Origin: Nocardiopsis listeri
GTDB lineage: Bacteria > Actinomycetota > Actinomycetes > Streptosporangiales > Streptosporangiaceae
Direction of reading: 5' to 3'
Length of the DNA: 35,141 bases
Assembly (NCBI RefSeq): GCF_020741345.1
Contig: NZ_DYZD01000260.1
Span: 1-35,141, forward strand
Both the position numbers and the translations under genes were made by a program. Under the pieces are notes generated by a model. The model was not told where the DNA came from and did no database searches. It worked only from the letters and a program-made list of their open reading frames with translations. Below are positions 33,078-35,141 of the stretch, in pieces. Numbering within the stretch: the stretch's first letter is position 1; each line of letters opens with the position of its first letter.

Positions 33078-34319
33078 TCAGGGTTTGCGGATGACCCGCA
33101 CGCCCTCGTCGTTGGTCGGAGGCTGCTGCCGGCCCTCCGGACGACGGTAGACGCCGGTGAGACCCGGGTCCCCGGTGTCGGTCGGAGCCTGCTCCTGGCC
33201 GCTCTGCGGCTGCTGCGGACCACTGGGTGCCTGCTGAGGCCCGCCCTGCGGCCGCTGAGGACCGCTCTGGGGCTGCTGCGGACCGCTGGGCGCGTGCGGC
33301 TGCGAAGCGTGCGGCGGGCCACTCGGAGCGGGCGCGTTGTAGCGGGCCCCCTGCGGCGGCTGGGGCGCGGCGGGCTTGGGCTCTCCGCCCTTGCCCTCCT
33401 CCGGCCGACCCTGCTCGTTCTTGGGCAGCGGCTGAATGCGCACCGTCGCCTCGTCCGGAGCCTGCGGCTGCGCCTGGGCTGCCTCGTCCTGCTTCGGCTC
33501 GGCCTTCGGAGCCTTGGCCTTGGCGGCCTCGGTCTCCGGACCCTTTGCCTGCGGGGCCCGGTTCTCGGGCGCCTGGTTCTGCGGCGGGCGTCCCTGCGGA
33601 CCCTTGGGCCCGGTCTTGGGAGCCTCGGCCTTGGCCTTCTCCGTGTCGGCGGCGGCGTCCTCCCGCGAAAGGCCGCTCTCGAGCGCTCCGGCCTCGTCCT
33701 CGGCGGTGACCAGTTCGGCGAGCGTGGAGTGCATGTCCTTCAGACGACGCAGGGCCTCGGCGTGCGTGGCCGTGAGAGTGGCCAGCCGACGGTCGGCCGT
33801 GTCGTGGATCTTCTTGGCCCGGGCCTCGGCCTCGTTCAGCCGCCGCTCGCCCTCCTGCTTGGCCTGTTCACGGAGCTGGTCGGCCTCCTTCTTGGCGCCG
33901 GAGACCATCTCGGTGGCCTCGGTGCGCGCGGAGGAGACGATGCGCTCAGCGTGCTCCTCGGCGTCCTTGCGGTGCTTGGAGACCTCCTCCTCGGCCTTCT
34001 TCTGGGCCTCCTTCACCTCGGACTCGACCCGGGAGCGACGCTCCTTGGCCTCTTCCTCGGCGATCCGCAGGATCTCCGCCATGCGCTCGCTGATCTGCTC
34101 GTGCTCAGGCTTGACCTGGGCCTTTTCGCGAGCGATCGCGAGGTCGCGCTTGTACTGCTCCAGTTCGTCGTCCATCCGCTGAAGACGTTCGCGGAGGTCC
34201 TTGAACTGGTTGTCCATTCGGACGTAGTAGTCGTCGACGTGCGCCTTGTCGTAGCCGCCCTTGCGCACTGTCGGGAACCTGTCTTGCTGCAGTCCGCCGC
34301 CCGGCAACATATCGCTCAT
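33078..34319 (-). CDS. DivIVA-family coiled-coil polar/septal protein
   Basis: The 413-aa product begins with a DivIVA-type head (FPTVRKGGYDKAHVDDYYVR, about 15-34), continues as a long coiled coil (about 38-210, rich in Glu, Lys, Ala and Arg) and ends in a disordered Pro/Gln/Gly-rich tail (about 225-400) with repeated SGPQQPQ-type units. Actinobacterial proteins of this plan (DivIVA/Wag31, Scy and FilP groups) organise tip growth and the cytoskeleton. The head differs from the housekeeping DivIVA beside the dcw cluster, so this is an additional member. ATG 34319 begins the conserved region. It is divergent from the carbonic-anhydrase-like gene. Confidence 0.85.
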   Translation of the reverse strand: MSDMLPGGGLQQDRFPTVRKGGYDKAHVDDYYVRMDNQFKDLRERLQRMDDELEQYKRDLAIAREKAQVKPEHEQISERMAEILRIAEEEAKERRSRVESEVKEAQKKAEEEVSKHRKDAEEHAERIVSSARTEATEMVSGAKKEADQLREQAKQEGERRLNEAEARAKKIHDTADRRLATLTATHAEALRRLKDMHSTLAELVTAEDEAGALESGLSREDAAADTEKAKAEAPKTGPKGPQGRPPQNQAPENRAPQAKGPETEAAKAKAPKAEPKQDEAAQAQPQAPDEATVRIQPLPKNEQGRPEEGKGGEPKPAAPQPPQGARYNAPAPSGPPHASQPHAPSGPQQPQSGPQRPQGGPQQAPSGPQQPQSGQEQAPTDTGDPGLTGVYRRPEGRQQPPTNDEGVRVIRKP

Positions 34320-34688
34320 GTGCCTTTCATGTCCTTAACACCGTTGACTGCACGTCGCCGATGGTGAAGTTGCCCCATCTGTCTCAAGAACACCTAAGGC
34401 GTCCCCCTGTGCGAGTTCTGCCCTCAGGTGTCTGTTTCATGCACCGGCTCGGCTCGATGAGGGGCATCGGCCGAGAGCGGAGCGTGACGCCGTGGACACC
34501 GTCCAAACGACCAAGGTAGACACGGTCCGCGCCGCCTCGTCAAGATCCCTGACGGGTACTTCGCCGTACGGACCCTGGTCACCTACTTACTAAGGTATGC
34601 GCGATCATCCCCGCACGGGGGCCGAGCGGTCAACTTCCTCCACATTCGGCCCCGGGGGAACCGAACTCGGAAAAGAAGGACGTGGAAT
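34320..34688. other. Divergent intergenic region
   Basis: These 369 bases separate the coiled-coil protein gene from the carbonic-anhydrase-like gene. TTGACT occurs at 34344-34349 on the plus strand, and TAAGGT near 34591 is a possible -10 for the rightward gene. AAGGA (34676-34680) is the ribosome site of that gene. No gene is seen. Confidence 0.35.
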
Positions 34689-35141
34689 ATGGGCAGCGCG
34701 ACGGACGGCGGTGGCGTGGGCCGGGGCGGGGGTCCGCGGATCGGCGGCGCCCCCTTCGGCGAACCGGAGATCGACCCCACCGCCTGGATCGCCCCGGGAG
34801 CGGTCGTGGTCGGCCGCGTCCGACTGGGCGCCGAGAGCAGTGTCTGGTACGGGTCCGTCCTCCGCGCCGACACCGAGGACATCGTGGTCGGTGAGAAGGT
34901 CAACATCCAGGACCAGTGCGGCATGCACTCCGACCCCGGACAGCCCGCGATCCTCCACGACAACGTGAGCCTGGGCCACAAGGCGATGGTGCACGGTGCG
35001 ATCGTCGAGGAGGGCGCGCTCATCGGCATCGGCGCCATCGTGCTCGGCGGTGCCCGGGTCGGCAAGGGCGCGCTCGTGGCCGCCGGTTCCCTGGTGGCCC
35101 CCGGCAAGGTCGTCCCACCGAACACGCTGTGGGCGGGTGTC
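34689..35141 (+). CDS. Gamma-carbonic anhydrase/hexapeptide-repeat protein (3' end outside window)
   Basis: The first 151 residues are visible and the frame runs off the window. After a Gly-rich start comes a left-handed beta-helix with hexapeptide repeats: WIAPGAVVVGRVRLG, SVWYGSVLRAD, VVGEKVNIQDQCGMHSDPG and GALIGIGAIVLGGARVGKGALVAAGS. His80, His97 and His102 are placed as the three zinc/iron ligands of gamma-class carbonic anhydrases (MHSD and LGHKAMVHG). The members named YrdA/CaiE-like share these residues but often lack proven activity, so catalysis is uncertain. ATG 34689 follows AAGGA at 8 bases. Confidence 0.9.
   Translation, partial: MGSATDGGGVGRGGGPRIGGAPFGEPEIDPTAWIAPGAVVVGRVRLGAESSVWYGSVLRADTEDIVVGEKVNIQDQCGMHSDPGQPAILHDNVSLGHKAMVHGAIVEEGALIGIGAIVLGGARVGKGALVAAGSLVAPGKVVPPNTLWAGV

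Overview
The window is chromosomal DNA of a high-GC actinobacterium, most likely of the Nocardiopsaceae (Nocardiopsis, Streptomonospora, Thermobifida relatives). The evidence is a strong G/C bias at third codon positions, many GTG starts, TAnnnT -10 elements close to start codons, and the block purF-purM-DUF3073-hypothetical-bldC, which from memory matches the Streptomyces layout around bldC. Several extracytoplasmic proteins are very acidic, which fits a halotolerant member but does not prove it. No tRNA, rRNA, CRISPR array, IS element or phage gene was seen.

Layout. 1-4.0 kb: end of purF, purM, a DUF3073 gene on the minus strand, a conserved hypothetical, a long leader and bldC. 4.2-7.5 kb: cell-envelope genes, namely a sortase-anchored LATTG protein, a lipoprotein Amidase_3 and a broken secreted-protein gene. 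8.0-10.6 kb: two proteins made of tandem short DivIVA-type repeats, an M48-like membrane protein whose HExxH motif reads HQxxH, and a small DUF6504-like protein; three of these look leaderless. 10.6-14.2 kb: a NUDIX hydrolase overlapping an acetyltransferase gene cut by an amber codon, then a ROK regulator and xylose isomerase. 14.2-15.2 kb: a broken gene and a STAS-domain anti-anti-sigma factor. 15.5-20.8 kb: the methylmalonyl-CoA mutase operon mutA-mutB-meaB, joined by 4-nt overlaps. 20.8-23.0 kb: an acidic beta-propeller lipoprotein and a frameshifted membrane-anchored protein. 23.1-26.5 kb: a YigZ/IMPACT protein, a SodC-like lipoprotein without obvious zinc ligands, an accessory YidC with a DUF6412-like partner, and a small possibly secreted protein. 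26.5-29.9 kb: D-aminoacylase divergent from RidA, a methyltransferase and a small membrane protein. 30-35.1 kb: TetR divergent from a DHA2-type MFS exporter, a GNAT acetyltransferase, a coiled-coil DivIVA-family protein, and the start of a gamma-carbonic anhydrase-like protein.

How the genes work together. Clear functional units are purine synthesis (purF, purM), xylose entry (ROK regulator, xylA), the propionate/methylmalonyl-CoA route (mutAB with its chaperone GTPase MeaB), D-amino-acid metabolism (D-aminoacylase, RidA), and a drug-efflux pair (TetR, MFS). The rest centres on the cell envelope and polar growth.

Most notable. First, four accessory genes carry in-frame-breaking lesions, mostly one-base losses in short G/C runs, while all long core genes are intact. 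Second, the 8.0-10.2 kb cluster of DivIVA-repeat proteins next to a probable pseudo-peptidase is the best candidate here for an undescribed system.
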